A stretch of 64,000 bases of DNA from CAWKEY01 sp963848675 (lineage in GTDB: Bacteria; Pseudomonadota; Gammaproteobacteria; Methylococcales; Methylomonadaceae): the NCBI GenBank assembly GCA_963848675.1, contig CAWKEY010000045.1, forward strand, positions 1-64,000, in the 5' to 3' direction. The notes beneath the pieces are model-generated. The model had not been told where the DNA came from. It was given only the letters and a program-made list of their open reading frames with translations, and made no database searches. Shown piece after piece: positions 26,084 through 34,632 of this stretch. Numbering within the stretch: the stretch's first letter is position 1; each line of letters begins with the position of its first letter. Made by a program: the position numbers and the translations under genes.

Positions 26084-28174
26084 ATGATCAATCCCTTACT
26101 CAGCAATACCACACTGCCGCTATTTTCCCAGATCAAGCCGGAACATGTAGAGCCGGCCATCGATCAGCTATTGGCCGAAGCCCGTGCCGTGGTCGAAAAA
26201 CAGCTCCAGGCCAGCACCGATTACAGCTGGGAAAACCTGATTGAGCCGATTGAAAATGCCGAAGACCGGCTCAATAAAGCCTGGTCGCCGGTCAGCCACA
26301 TGAACTCGGTGGTCAACAATGATGCCCTGCGCGACGCTTATAATGCCTGCCTGCCCAAGCTCAGTGAATATTCAACCGAGATGGGGCAACACGAAAAATT
26401 GTTTAATGCCTATCGCCATATTGCTGAAAGCCCAGCTTTCGTCACGCTCGACCAGGCGCAGAGGAAAATCATAGACAACGCTTTAAGGGACTTCAGATTG
26501 TCCGGCATTGATCTGGATGCCGATAAAAAACAGCGATTCAAAGCTATCAGCCTGCAATTATCACAGCTGGCCAGCCAATACGAAGAAAATCTGATGGATG
26601 CCACCAACGCCTGGAGCAAACTGATCCGGGACGAGCAGGGGCTGGCAGGCTTGCCGCCGACTGCCCTAGCGCAGGCCAGACAGACAGCGGAAAGTGAAAA
26701 TGCCGACGGCTGGATGATTACCCTGCAATTTCCTTCCTATAGCGCCGTGATGACTTACGCCGATAACCGTGAGTTACGCCGCGAACACTACGAGGCCTTC
26801 GCTACCCGCGCGTCAGACCAGGGCCCGCATGCCGGACGCTGGGACAACAGTGAAATCATGGAGAAAATCCTGGCGCTACGCCATGAGAAAGCACTTTTGC
26901 TGGGCTTCAATAATTACGCCGAACTGTCACTGGCCACCAAAATGGCGGAAAAACCGGAAGACGTGACGGCTTTTCTGGAAGATCTGGCCGATCGATCCTG
27001 GCGTCAGGCGCGCAAGGATTTGGCCGACTTACGTGAGTTTGCAAATCAACATCACGGCATCGCTGATCTGCAATCCTGGGATTTGAGCTATTACTCGGAG
27101 AAAATGCGTCAGCATGATTATCAGCTGTCTCAGGAGGCGGTAAAAGCCTATTTTCCGATCACGCGCGTTTTGCCTGGCTTGTTTGCCGTCGTCGAAAAAC
27201 TCTATGGCTTGCAAATTACCGAAATCCACGGCTTTGACAGCTGGCATCCCGACGTGCGTTTTTTCCAGATTGAGGACAAAAATGGCCAGTTACGCGGCCA
27301 GTTTTATACCGATCTGTATGCCCGCGCCAAAAAACGCGGCGGCGCCTGGATGGATGATTGTGTCGGCCGCAAAAGCCGCGCCAGTTCCCGACTGGCTTGC
27401 GGCATACACACCATCCCTGACGATAAATTCGATGGACATATTCAAACTCCGGTGGCCTATCTCACCTGCAATTTCACTCCGGCGACCGGTGAAGACCCGG
27501 CTTTGCTGACCCATGATGAGGTCACTACCTTATTCCATGAATTCGGTCATGGCCTGCATCACATGCTTACGCAGGTTGATCATCTGGGCGTATCGGGCAT
27601 AAACGGTGTGGAATGGGACGCCGTCGAGCTGCCCAGCCAGTTCATGGAAAACTGGTGCTGGGAGAAAGATGCGCTGGCGCTGATCTCGGGGCATTATCAA
27701 ACTGGAGAGCCCCTGCCGGATGAGCTGTTTCAGAAAATGCTGGCCGCCAAAAACTTTCAGGCCGGCATGGTCTTGGTCAGGCAGCTCGAATTCAGTCTGT
27801 TTGATTTTCGAATTCACCGGGATTATGACCCCGGCAAAGGCGGCCGTATCTACGAAACCCTGGAGCAGGTCAGAAAACAGGTTGCGGTCATACAGCCGCC
27901 CAAGTTTAATCGCTTTGCGCACAGCTTTTCTCATATTTTTGCCGGCGGTTATGCCGCCGGGTATTACAGCTATAAATGGGCGGAAGTCTTATCCAGCGAT
28001 GCGTTTTCTCTGTTTGAAGAAAAAGGCATTTTTGATCAGGAAACCGGCAACGCCTTTTTAACACACATTCTGGAGCAAGGTGGGCAATGTCCTGCGATGG
28101 CATTGTTTATCAAATTCCGCGGCCGCAAGCCGACTATCGATGCCTTGCTCAGACATAACGGAATCGCCGCATGA
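26084..28174 (+). CDS. prlC: Oligopeptidase A (M3 family)
   Basis: Zinc metallopeptidase that degrades short peptides, including cleaved signal peptides, in the cytosol. The 696-residue product has family-typical NPLLSNTTLPLFSQIKPEHV at the start and the catalytic LFHEFGHGLHHML with a downstream Glu in GVEWDAVELPSQFMENW. AGGYAAGYYSYKWAEVLSSD is near the C-terminus. Length and order match E. coli PrlC. It overlaps the ubiD start by 4 bp. Confidence 0.95.
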   Translation: MINPLLSNTTLPLFSQIKPEHVEPAIDQLLAEARAVVEKQLQASTDYSWENLIEPIENAEDRLNKAWSPVSHMNSVVNNDALRDAYNACLPKLSEYSTEMGQHEKLFNAYRHIAESPAFVTLDQAQRKIIDNALRDFRLSGIDLDADKKQRFKAISLQLSQLASQYEENLMDATNAWSKLIRDEQGLAGLPPTALAQARQTAESENADGWMITLQFPSYSAVMTYADNRELRREHYEAFATRASDQGPHAGRWDNSEIMEKILALRHEKALLLGFNNYAELSLATKMAEKPEDVTAFLEDLADRSWRQARKDLADLREFANQHHGIADLQSWDLSYYSEKMRQHDYQLSQEAVKAYFPITRVLPGLFAVVEKLYGLQITEIHGFDSWHPDVRFFQIEDKNGQLRGQFYTDLYARAKKRGGAWMDDCVGRKSRASSRLACGIHTIPDDKFDGHIQTPVAYLTCNFTPATGEDPALLTHDEVTTLFHEFGHGLHHMLTQVDHLGVSGINGVEWDAVELPSQFMENWCWEKDALALISGHYQTGEPLPDELFQKMLAAKNFQAGMVLVRQLEFSLFDFRIHRDYDPGKGGRIYETLEQVRKQVAVIQPPKFNRFAHSFSHIFAGGYAAGYYSYKWAEVLSSDAFSLFEEKGIFDQETGNAFLTHILEQGGQCPAMALFIKFRGRKPTIDALLRHNGIAA

Positions 28175-29631
28175 AATACAAGGATCTGCGCGACTTTATC
28201 AAACAGCTGGAAAAAAAAGGGGAGCTCAAACGCATTACCGTCCCCGTCGATCCGTATCTGGAAATGACGGAAATTTGCGACCGCACCTTAAAGCAGGGCG
28301 GCCCGGCACTATTATTTGAATACCCGAAAGGCGCCAATATTCCGGTTTTGGCCAATCTCTTTGGTACGCCGCATCGCGTCGCCATGGGCATGGGGGCGGA
28401 CTCCATTGATGAATTACGCGGCATTGGTGAATTGCTGGCGTATTTAAAAGAACCGGAGCCGCCCAAAGGCATAAAAGATGCCATGGAAAAATTGCCGGTA
28501 TTAAGGCAAGTCTTGAATATGGCCCCTAAACTGGTCAAATACCCGCCGTGTCAGGAACTGGTTCGGGAAGGCGATGAAGTCGACCTGGGTGATTATCCTA
28601 TCCAGACCTGTTGGCCGGGCGATGCGGGTCCCTTAATCACCTGGCCGTTGGTGATCACCAAAGGCCCGCATAAAGACCGTCAGAATCTGGGCATTTATCG
28701 CCAGCAAGTCATAGCCAAAAACAAAGTCATCATGCGCTGGCTGGCCCATCGCGGCGGCGCCCTGGATTTTAAAGAATGGCAGGCCGCGCATCCCGGCAGG
28801 CCTTTTCCGGTTGCGGTTGCTTTAGGTGCAGACCCTGCCACCATCCTGGGAGCCGTCACACCGGTTCCCGACTCGCTGTCCGAATACGCTTTTGCAGGTC
28901 TTTTACGCGGCAGTAAAACTGAATTGGCTACCTGTTTAACTCATGACTTGCAGGTTCCGGCGAGCGCCGAAATTGTCCTGGAAGGCTTTATTTATCCCGG
29001 CGAAACGGCGCCCGAAGGCCCCTTTGGCGATCACACCGGTTATTACAATGAAGTCGATGAATTTCCGGTGTTCACCATTGAGCGCATCACCCAGCGCCAG
29101 GCGCCTATCTATCACAGCACCTATACCGGCCGGCCGCCTGATGAACCGGCCATTTTGGGCGTTGCCCTAAACGAAGTGTTCGTGCCGATTTTACAGAAAC
29201 AATTCCCGGAAATTGTCGATTTTTACCTGCCGCCAGAAGGCTGTTCTTACCGGATGGCCGTGATCAGCATGAAAAAGCAATATGCCGGTCATGCCAAACG
29301 CGTCATGCTCGGTACCTGGTCATTCCTGCGCCAGTTCATGTACACCAAGTTTGTCATTGTCGTCGATGACGATGTCAACGCCCGCAGCTGGGAAGATGTG
29401 ATATGGGCCATGACCACTCGCATGGATCCGGCCCGCGATTTAACGATATTGGAAAATACGCCAATCGATTATCTGGATTTTGCCTCGCCGGTTTCCGGCC
29501 TGGGTTCCAAGGTCGGTTTTGATGCCACCAATAAATGGCCCGGCGAAACTAACCGGGAATGGGGTCGGCCTATCGTAATGACGCCCGAGGTCGTTAAAAA
29601 AGTGGATGAACTTTGGAGTTCTTTATTTTAA
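28171..29631 (+). CDS. ubiD: 4-hydroxy-3-polyprenylbenzoate decarboxylase
   Basis: Prenylated-FMN-dependent decarboxylase of ubiquinone biosynthesis. The 486-residue product has KYKDLRDFIKQLEKKGELKR at the start, CDRTLKQGGPALLFE, the GDHTGYYNEVDEFPVF segment containing the catalytic acidic residues, and the C-terminal SKVGFDATNKWPGE. ATGA overlap with prlC implies coupled translation. The partner ubiX (prenyl-FMN synthase) is not in this window. Confidence 0.95.
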   Translation: MKYKDLRDFIKQLEKKGELKRITVPVDPYLEMTEICDRTLKQGGPALLFEYPKGANIPVLANLFGTPHRVAMGMGADSIDELRGIGELLAYLKEPEPPKGIKDAMEKLPVLRQVLNMAPKLVKYPPCQELVREGDEVDLGDYPIQTCWPGDAGPLITWPLVITKGPHKDRQNLGIYRQQVIAKNKVIMRWLAHRGGALDFKEWQAAHPGRPFPVAVALGADPATILGAVTPVPDSLSEYAFAGLLRGSKTELATCLTHDLQVPASAEIVLEGFIYPGETAPEGPFGDHTGYYNEVDEFPVFTIERITQRQAPIYHSTYTGRPPDEPAILGVALNEVFVPILQKQFPEIVDFYLPPEGCSYRMAVISMKKQYAGHAKRVMLGTWSFLRQFMYTKFVIVVDDDVNARSWEDVIWAMTTRMDPARDLTILENTPIDYLDFASPVSGLGSKVGFDATNKWPGETNREWGRPIVMTPEVVKKVDELWSSLF

Positions 29632-29647
29632 ACAGTTCTGACGGGTG

Positions 29648-29675
29648 CAAGGCATAATGACTTTTTTATGCCTTG
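29648..29675 (+). terminator. Hairpin downstream of ubiD
   Basis: CAAGGCATA at 29648-29656 pairs perfectly with TATGCCTTG at 29667-29675, a 9-bp stem with a T-rich 10-nt loop, 17 bp after the ubiD stop. It may act as a terminator or mRNA 3' stabiliser; there is no T-run after the stem. Confidence 0.45.
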
Positions 29676-29933
29676 ATGTCGATTGGGTAATCAGTAGAAC
29701 GGGCGTAGAGCAAGAGCTTGGCTATTTATGCCTAAAGGGCAGGGAATTTTTCCCCCGGCGGGCACTGGCTTAATGCAGTTTCTGGTCTACACTTTGTAAA
29801 GTGTGTGATATGACCTATTGGACTGGGTCATTTGCCCCATAAAAATTGCTTAATTCAGCTGAGAAGCCCGGTATTTCAAGCGTTTCCGCAAGGCAAACTT
29901 ATAATACAGTGCAACAAGCTTGCCAACTTGAGC

Positions 29934-29959
29934 GGCATATTGCCGCGCGGCAATATGCC
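29934..29959. repeat. Perfect 26-bp palindrome
   Basis: The 26 bases equal their own reverse complement: GGCATATTGCCGC followed by GCGGCAATATGCC. The flanking bases (C at 29933, A at 29960) do not extend it. It could be a binding site for a dimeric regulator or a cruciform/hairpin. Confidence 0.7.
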
Positions 29960-30047
29960 ACATTTTCAAAGCTATTTTCGGCCGTTAGACTTTCTCCGAC
30001 TCTTGTCTGTACCTAAGCAGCAGAGTTACTTATCCTTCCTCGTTATA

Positions 30048-30079
30048 ATGCGGGCAGATTGGCTAGCCCGCATTTTTTT
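30048..30079 (+). terminator. Intrinsic terminator upstream of the M41-like gene
   Basis: ATGCGGGC at 30048-30055 pairs with GCCCGCAT at 30066-30073 (8-bp GC-rich stem, 10-nt loop) and is followed by a run of seven T. It ends only 14 bp before the ATG at 30094, so transcription of that gene must either start inside this interval or read through, possibly by attenuation. Confidence 0.7.
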
Positions 30080-30093
30080 AAAAAGGTTTTAAT

Positions 30094-30780
30094 ATGAAAC
30101 GTAAGGACATAGCACAAGGCCTTATTCAGCTAGCCAATCAAGAATTGAGTACCAGAACTGCCATTCATGAGGCAGGGCATGCGGCGGCGATTCATTTAGG
30201 CAATAAGAAAAAACAGCTGCCTCCGGTTTTTTTCCAGATTATCCTTAAGGAAGGCACTCAGCAGGGACATTCCGTGACGCTGCCAAGCAACTGCGATAAC
30301 GCCCCGGCCAGGGTCGATGGCGGGCGTCTAATACATACCTTGCCCCCATCAATGACCGAGACCGATCACTTTTATCCGGCCCAGAAACAGGCGTTTGAGC
30401 GCGCCTTTGAGGCGGATATAATCAACTTACTGGTTGGGCCGCTGGCCGAAGCCATGTATGTCGCCAAACGGGACGATGAACTGATTAATCCCTATTTGAT
30501 CAATTTGAATGCGCTGCATAATTATGGCGGGGCCTCTGATCTGGCATTGGTTAACGAATACTTGGAGTGCTTGTTGATAAGCCGGGAGCAGAGAGAAAAG
30601 AAAATCGCCGAGCTCTTTATGGCCGCCTACAAGTTTGTCTCTATCTGGTCGCATTGGCGGGCAATTATCGGTTTGGCGAATTATATTTTAATTAGCCGCA
30701 AGCCTGTTATTGAATGCGAGGAAGCTATGGCGGTGCTGGATAAACATCTCTACGATAAAAGCATTGTAATAACGCTTTAA
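30094..30780 (+). CDS. Stand-alone FtsH-like (M41) zinc protease domain
   Basis: A 228-residue protein with TAIHEAGHAAAIHL (HEAGH at 25-29) as in the FtsH peptidase domain, a GPLAEAMY segment at the place of the FtsH GGRAAEE, and NYGGASDLALVNEYL with Asp149 as a plausible third zinc ligand. No AAA+ ATPase domain and no clear transmembrane helix is present, unlike FtsH. The function is unknown; it could be a protease lacking its own unfoldase or an inactive relative. It directly follows an intrinsic terminator and is convergent with the DksA-type gene. Confidence 0.75.
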   Translation: MKRKDIAQGLIQLANQELSTRTAIHEAGHAAAIHLGNKKKQLPPVFFQIILKEGTQQGHSVTLPSNCDNAPARVDGGRLIHTLPPSMTETDHFYPAQKQAFERAFEADIINLLVGPLAEAMYVAKRDDELINPYLINLNALHNYGGASDLALVNEYLECLLISREQREKKIAELFMAAYKFVSIWSHWRAIIGLANYILISRKPVIECEEAMAVLDKHLYDKSIVITL

Positions 30781-30834
30781 AATACTGCAATGTGATGCAT
30801 GTTTGTTTTCTTTTGCTTGACCAGGCAATATAGC

Positions 30835-31173
30835 TTAACAGCCGGCTTGATTCGCGCACTTTATGCACATACAGGCATAGGGTATTGCTTTCAGGCGTTC
30901 CTTATTAATCGGCTCGCCACAGACCTCGCAAATTCCATAGTTGCCGCTATCTAATCTGGAAATGGCCTGTTTGACTTTTTCAATTTCGGTTCGGGTTGCA
31001 TTGCCTATATAATCCAGGACTTCATCATTCTCTGATTGAGTCGCCTGTTCGGCAAAATCTTTTGCCAATGGCTCGTCTACATGTCTGACATCGTCGGTTA
31101 TTTTAGCCAGCCGATCATCGAGCTCTTCGAGCATTTCAAGTAAATTGCCGCGTATTTCATCAATGTCTGTCAT
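30835..31173 (-). CDS. DksA/TraR-type C4 zinc finger protein
   Basis: A 112-residue protein with a coiled-coil N-terminal half (about 1-75), rich in acidic residues, and a C-terminal zinc finger (GICEVCGEPI, then CMCIKC) followed by a short tail. This is the DksA/TraR architecture, which acts through the RNA polymerase secondary channel, but the protein is shorter than DksA (about 150) and resembles the small DksA-like and YbiI group. The ATG at 31173 is chosen because GGGGAAG precedes it. The longer in-frame extension is unlikely to be translated. Confidence 0.85.
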   Translation of the reverse strand: MTDIDEIRGNLLEMLEELDDRLAKITDDVRHVDEPLAKDFAEQATQSENDEVLDYIGNATRTEIEKVKQAISRLDSGNYGICEVCGEPINKERLKAIPYACMCIKCANQAGC

Positions 31174-31310
31174 AACAACTTCCCCGTTTTTTCTTCCTGG
31201 ACTTAATCCGGCAACTTGTTCGATGGTAAAATCGGATCTATTCAAAGGGCAAGTTGCTTGTTTAGACATCGTACCATCACTGATGCAAAATGATACAGCA
31301 AAAGCCGCTG

Positions 31311-31384
31311 GTCATTTCAATGGAAGGACAGATCTTAGGCCGTTAAGTCTGGCAAGATTTGATTGCGTCCGTGGTTGAAATGAC
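31311..31384. repeat. Spaced inverted repeat
   Basis: GTCATTTCAA at 31311-31320 and TTGAAATGAC at 31375-31384 are perfect complements around a 54-nt spacer, between the DksA-like and nfeD genes, near the 3' end of nfeD. It may be a small mobile-element remnant or a transcript structure. Confidence 0.45.
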
Positions 31385-31407
31385 AGAATAACGCCTTCAG
31401 CGTTTGC

Positions 31408-31872
31408 CTAAAAATGGCTGCCGGGCGGCTGCTCCACTTTTTCCACATCAAACACCGTGCCGCGAATGGCGGTGACCCTGACCTTGCTGTGAATATCGCA
31501 GTCTTCGCCGTGCACTTTCCAAATGGAATCATCGACTTTTATTTTGCCCTCGCCATTTTCTATCGCTTTGTACAGACTAAACACTCTGCCGATGTATTGC
31601 GCGCCGCGTTTATTCAGCAAGGGCTGATCGGTTTCCAGGGGATGCCGTTTACCATAAAATTTCCACACAAGAATGGCCGTTACCGACAGTATGGAAAAAA
31701 TGAAAAGCTGCATGTCCATGCTGAGCGAGGGCATTAGCAATACGATGCAACCGGTTACAAAGCCCGAAACAGACATCCACAGAAAGAAAAATCCGGGCGC
31801 CAATAATTCTACAATCAGCATCAACAGCGCCAAAACCCACCAATGCCAAAATACAAATTCCAGCTCAATCAT
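31408..31872 (-). CDS. NfeD family membrane protein
   Basis: A 154-residue NfeD-like protein with three to four hydrophobic helices in the first 80 residues (FVFWHWWVLALLMLIVELLA then LMPSLSMDMQLFIFSILSVTAILVW in two parts) and a C-terminal OB-fold (KVDDSIWKVHGEDCDIHSKV, VTAIRGTVFDVEKV). NfeD proteins pair with SPFH/stomatin proteins in membrane quality control. It lies 9 bp after the SPFH gene in the same direction, supporting that partnership. Confidence 0.9.
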   Translation of the reverse strand: MIELEFVFWHWWVLALLMLIVELLAPGFFFLWMSVSGFVTGCIVLLMPSLSMDMQLFIFSILSVTAILVWKFYGKRHPLETDQPLLNKRGAQYIGRVFSLYKAIENGEGKIKVDDSIWKVHGEDCDIHSKVRVTAIRGTVFDVEKVEQPPGSHF

Positions 31873-31881
31873 GATTTTTTC

Positions 31882-32811
31882 TCATGTACCCTGATGGCTT
31901 TTAGCCATCGCTTCCTTGGCCAGTTCGGTAATGCCACCGATGGAGCCGATCACATTGGCGGCTTCCAGAGGCATGAAGATCAGTTTGCTATTCTCGGCGG
32001 AGGCGATTTTTTGCAGGGACTCAATGTATTTTTGCGCCACAAAGTAATTGACCGCCTGTATATCGCCCTTGCTGATGGCTTCCGATACCATTAAAGTTGC
32101 CTTGGCTTCGGCCTGCGCCAGACGTTCTCTGGCTTCTGCGTCACGATAAGAGGCTTCCTTGCGTCCTTCCGCTTCCAGAATGGCGGCCTGCTTTTCACCT
32201 TCGGCGCGCAGAATTTCCGATTGTCTGGCGCCTTCCGCCTCCAGTATGGCTGCGCGTTTCAAGCGATCGGCCTTCATTTGCCGGCTCATCGCTTCAACCA
32301 GATCCTTGGGCGGCGCAATATCCTTGATTTCAATGCGGGTGGCTTTGATGCCCCAGGGCGTGGTTGCATCGTCGACAACAGACAGCAAGCGGGCGTTAAT
32401 CTCGTCCCGGCGGGACAGCAATTCATCCAGATCCATGGAGCCCATGACCGTACGAATATTGGTCATCACCAGATTCAGAATGGCCCAATCCAGCTTGCTG
32501 ACCTCATAGGCGGCTTTGGCGGCGTCCATGACCTGGTAAAAAACCACGCCATCCACGGTCACCATGGCGTTATCCTTGGTAATCACCTCCTGCGAAGGCA
32601 CATCCATCACCTGTTCCATCATATTCATTTTGCTGCCGATACGATCAATGACCGGCATGATGATATTCAAGCCCGGCGTCAGTGTATTGATATATTTACC
32701 AAAGCGTTCCACGGTGTATTCCATGCCCTGAGGCACCGATTTAACACTCATGAACACCAGCACCACGGCAAAAACTAATAACGCCAAAACAAACACACCA
32801 AAACCACTCAT
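31882..32811 (-). CDS. qmcA: SPFH/stomatin family protein (QmcA-like)
   Basis: A 309-residue protein with one N-terminal transmembrane helix (about 4-24) and an SPFH domain (about 25-200; VPQGMEYTVERFGKY, VDGVVFYQVMDAAKAAYEV). A long alanine/glutamate-rich coiled coil follows (about 195-255; ILEAEGARQSEILRAEGE) and a C-terminal segment with LIFMPLEAANVIGS. QmcA-like stomatins form membrane microdomain scaffolds near FtsH. AGGAGG precedes the ATG. It is paired with nfeD downstream. Confidence 0.92.
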   Translation of the reverse strand: MSGFGVFVLALLVFAVVLVFMSVKSVPQGMEYTVERFGKYINTLTPGLNIIMPVIDRIGSKMNMMEQVMDVPSQEVITKDNAMVTVDGVVFYQVMDAAKAAYEVSKLDWAILNLVMTNIRTVMGSMDLDELLSRRDEINARLLSVVDDATTPWGIKATRIEIKDIAPPKDLVEAMSRQMKADRLKRAAILEAEGARQSEILRAEGEKQAAILEAEGRKEASYRDAEARERLAQAEAKATLMVSEAISKGDIQAVNYFVAQKYIESLQKIASAENSKLIFMPLEAANVIGSIGGITELAKEAMAKSHQGT

Positions 32812-32971
32812 ACAGCCTCCTGATTTTTTATTTAGGGTTGTCCGGAAAAATGCAACATGAACAATTCGAACTAAAATGGCAAAACCTATTAAAATAGAGC
32901 CAGTCTGTTGTTAGCAGACGCTTTTATAATAATGCAAATCTATAACAATGTAAGTTTAACGGGTAAATACC

Positions 32972-33235
32972 ATGATAATTGCCGCCTTTAACATCGGAAT
33001 CCTGACGCTCATTTTTTTTATCATCGGCATGATCAAGCCGCACTGGGCTTTATTCTTTTTGAAAAAACCGGACCGGTTTCTGATTATCGTCATTTCGACT
33101 GTGTTTTTCATGGTCACCGCTACCCTTTATGGCGAAGGCAATCGGCAGGCAAAACTGGCACAGCAAGCGCCAAAACAAGCCGCCCCTCAAAACAGCGCAC
33201 CCGCCCCTGTGCCTGAGGTGCCCCCGGCTAAATAG
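32972..33235 (+). CDS. Small membrane protein with proline-rich tail
   Basis: An 87-residue protein with two hydrophobic segments (about 4-21 and 39-54) separated by KPHWALFFLKKPDR, then a polar proline/alanine-rich tail (QQAPKQAAPQNSAPAPVP). I do not recognise a named family. It is divergent from qmcA across a 160-bp gap that should hold both promoters. Confidence 0.6.
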   Translation: MIIAAFNIGILTLIFFIIGMIKPHWALFFLKKPDRFLIIVISTVFFMVTATLYGEGNRQAKLAQQAPKQAAPQNSAPAPVPEVPPAK

Positions 33236-33572
33236 GTCTGAACGGCAGGCTGGAAGCGGCGCAGGCGTTGGGGTTAAAAGGCTTAAATCGCGACTTATGC
33301 TTCGTTTCCGCCGCCAAATCGGCAAACGGGATTTCAGCAACCAGCAAAATTGTTGCACTGTCATTTGGGAAATGCGCGGCTCAATCTGATTGGTGTGAGG
33401 CGACGGTTGCCATGCTGGAAACCTTGCACACACTCGCCAAGCGCATTGAAAAAATCAAGAAGATCGTCGTCCGTACCGAACTGGGAGGATTCACTCGGCG
33501 ACGATGCCACGACTGAACTGACTTGGCTCAGCAGACCGGGGCCCAATAAATACTGCTATTGAAAACCCCCGA
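33236..33572. other. Intergenic region
   Basis: Lies between the convergent small membrane gene and the GlcG/HbpS-like gene. Open frames here lack ribosome binding sites and family resemblance; I see no clear gene, repeat or terminator. Confidence 0.4.
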
Positions 33573-34001
33573 TTACAAGCCGACAATAAAGCCGGCCGCC
33601 TCAATCCCTGCAATGGCACAGCGTTCATCCCGATCGGATACGTCTCCGCTGATACCTACCGCGCCGAGTAAGTTATTGCTGCTGTCTCGAATCAGGACAC
33701 CGCCCGGAACCGGCATGATTTTGCCTTCGGCCACGCCGATTAATGCATTCATAAAGTCCGGCCGCTGTTCTGCTACCACGCCCAGATTGCGCGACGAGAT
33801 ACCCATGTTGACGGCACCCCAGGCTTTTGCCGTGGCGATTTCCTGTCTGATCAGGCTAGCCCCGTCTTCTCTTTGCATGGCTTTTAAGTGGCCGGCCTGA
33901 TCCAGCACGACGACCGTGATCGGCGACATGTTTAATAGCCGGGCTTTACTGATGGCGGCCTGTATAATCTGATTTGCGTATTCCAATGTTAATGATTTCA
34001 T
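33573..34001 (-). CDS. GlcG/HbpS family protein
   Basis: A 142-residue protein of the GlcG/HbpS (DUF336) family: MKSLTLEYANQIIQAAISKA, VVVLDQAGHLKAMQREDGA, ATAKAWGAVNMG, and the glycine-rich PVPGGVLIRDS and GAVGISGD segments. Members bind haem or cobalamin-like ligands or act as accessory proteins to oxidoreductases; the ligand here cannot be predicted. No signal peptide is visible. It lies 25 bp after tesA on the same strand. Confidence 0.85.
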   Translation of the reverse strand: MKSLTLEYANQIIQAAISKARLLNMSPITVVVLDQAGHLKAMQREDGASLIRQEIATAKAWGAVNMGISSRNLGVVAEQRPDFMNALIGVAEGKIMPVPGGVLIRDSSNNLLGAVGISGDVSDRDERCAIAGIEAAGFIVGL

Positions 34002-34026
34002 TGAGAAGAATTTCCTTGAAAATTTG

Positions 34027-34632
34027 TTATTTTAAGAGCGGGCGCAGATGAGTCCATATTTTATCGGCAATTATGGGCTGGGCTTTGAGGTTGGGATGCA
34101 GGCCGTCCGGCTGCATCAACTCTTTAACCAGCGCGACGTCTTCGAGAATAAAAGGGACATAGGTCACTTTCAGTTCAGACGCCAGCTCGGGATAGATTTT
34201 ATAAAATAATTCGGTATAACGCTTGCCGTAATTTGGCGGAATTCGCATGCTCAGCAACAGCACTTTTGCACCGGCTTTCTGCGCACGCCGGACAATTTCG
34301 GCCAGATTGCTTTTCATGATTTTGGGCGGCAGGCCGCGCAAGCCATCATTGGCACCCAGCTCCACCAATACAACGTCCGGCTTGCGCAGGGCCAGGACCT
34401 GGTTTATCCGGGCAAGACCGCCGGCGCTGGTGTCGCCGCTAATGCTGTCATTGCTGATCACACAGGGGCTTTTTTCTGCCACCAGCCTGTTCTGCAACAA
34501 GGACACCCAACCCTGTCCGGCTTCAATTCCGTAACCGGCACTGATACTATCTCCCAATACAACAATCGAGTTCGCCATGGCCGTTATCGGCATGCATAAA
34601 ACTATTGCGATATATAACACTCTACTCATCAT
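34027..34632 (-). CDS. tesA: Periplasmic arylesterase / acyl-CoA thioesterase I
   Basis: SGNH-hydrolase multifunctional esterase/lysophospholipase. The 201-residue precursor has a signal peptide (about 1-21, ending ITAMA) and block I GDSISAGYG with the catalytic Ser. Block III is GANDGLRG, and block V PDGLHPN holds the catalytic Asp and His. The start overlaps the start of the divergent ABC gene (ATG codons at 34632 and 34629 against 34631 on the other strand). tesA divergent to ybbA is the E. coli arrangement. Confidence 0.94.
   Translation of the reverse strand: MMSRVLYIAIVLCMPITAMANSIVVLGDSISAGYGIEAGQGWVSLLQNRLVAEKSPCVISNDSISGDTSAGGLARINQVLALRKPDVVLVELGANDGLRGLPPKIMKSNLAEIVRRAQKAGAKVLLLSMRIPPNYGKRYTELFYKIYPELASELKVTYVPFILEDVALVKELMQPDGLHPNLKAQPIIADKIWTHLRPLLK

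Larger units (their letters stand above)
29676..30093 (+). other. Structured intergenic region, possible small RNA
   Basis: This gap holds an ACACTTT/AAAGTGT inverted repeat near 29789, a TATAAT at 29900-29905, a perfect 26-bp palindrome at 29934-29959 and a strong intrinsic terminator at 30048-30079. No protein-coding frame with a ribosome binding site is visible. The -10-like box followed by a terminator about 170 nt later would fit a small RNA, but the -35 is poor. Confidence 0.35.
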
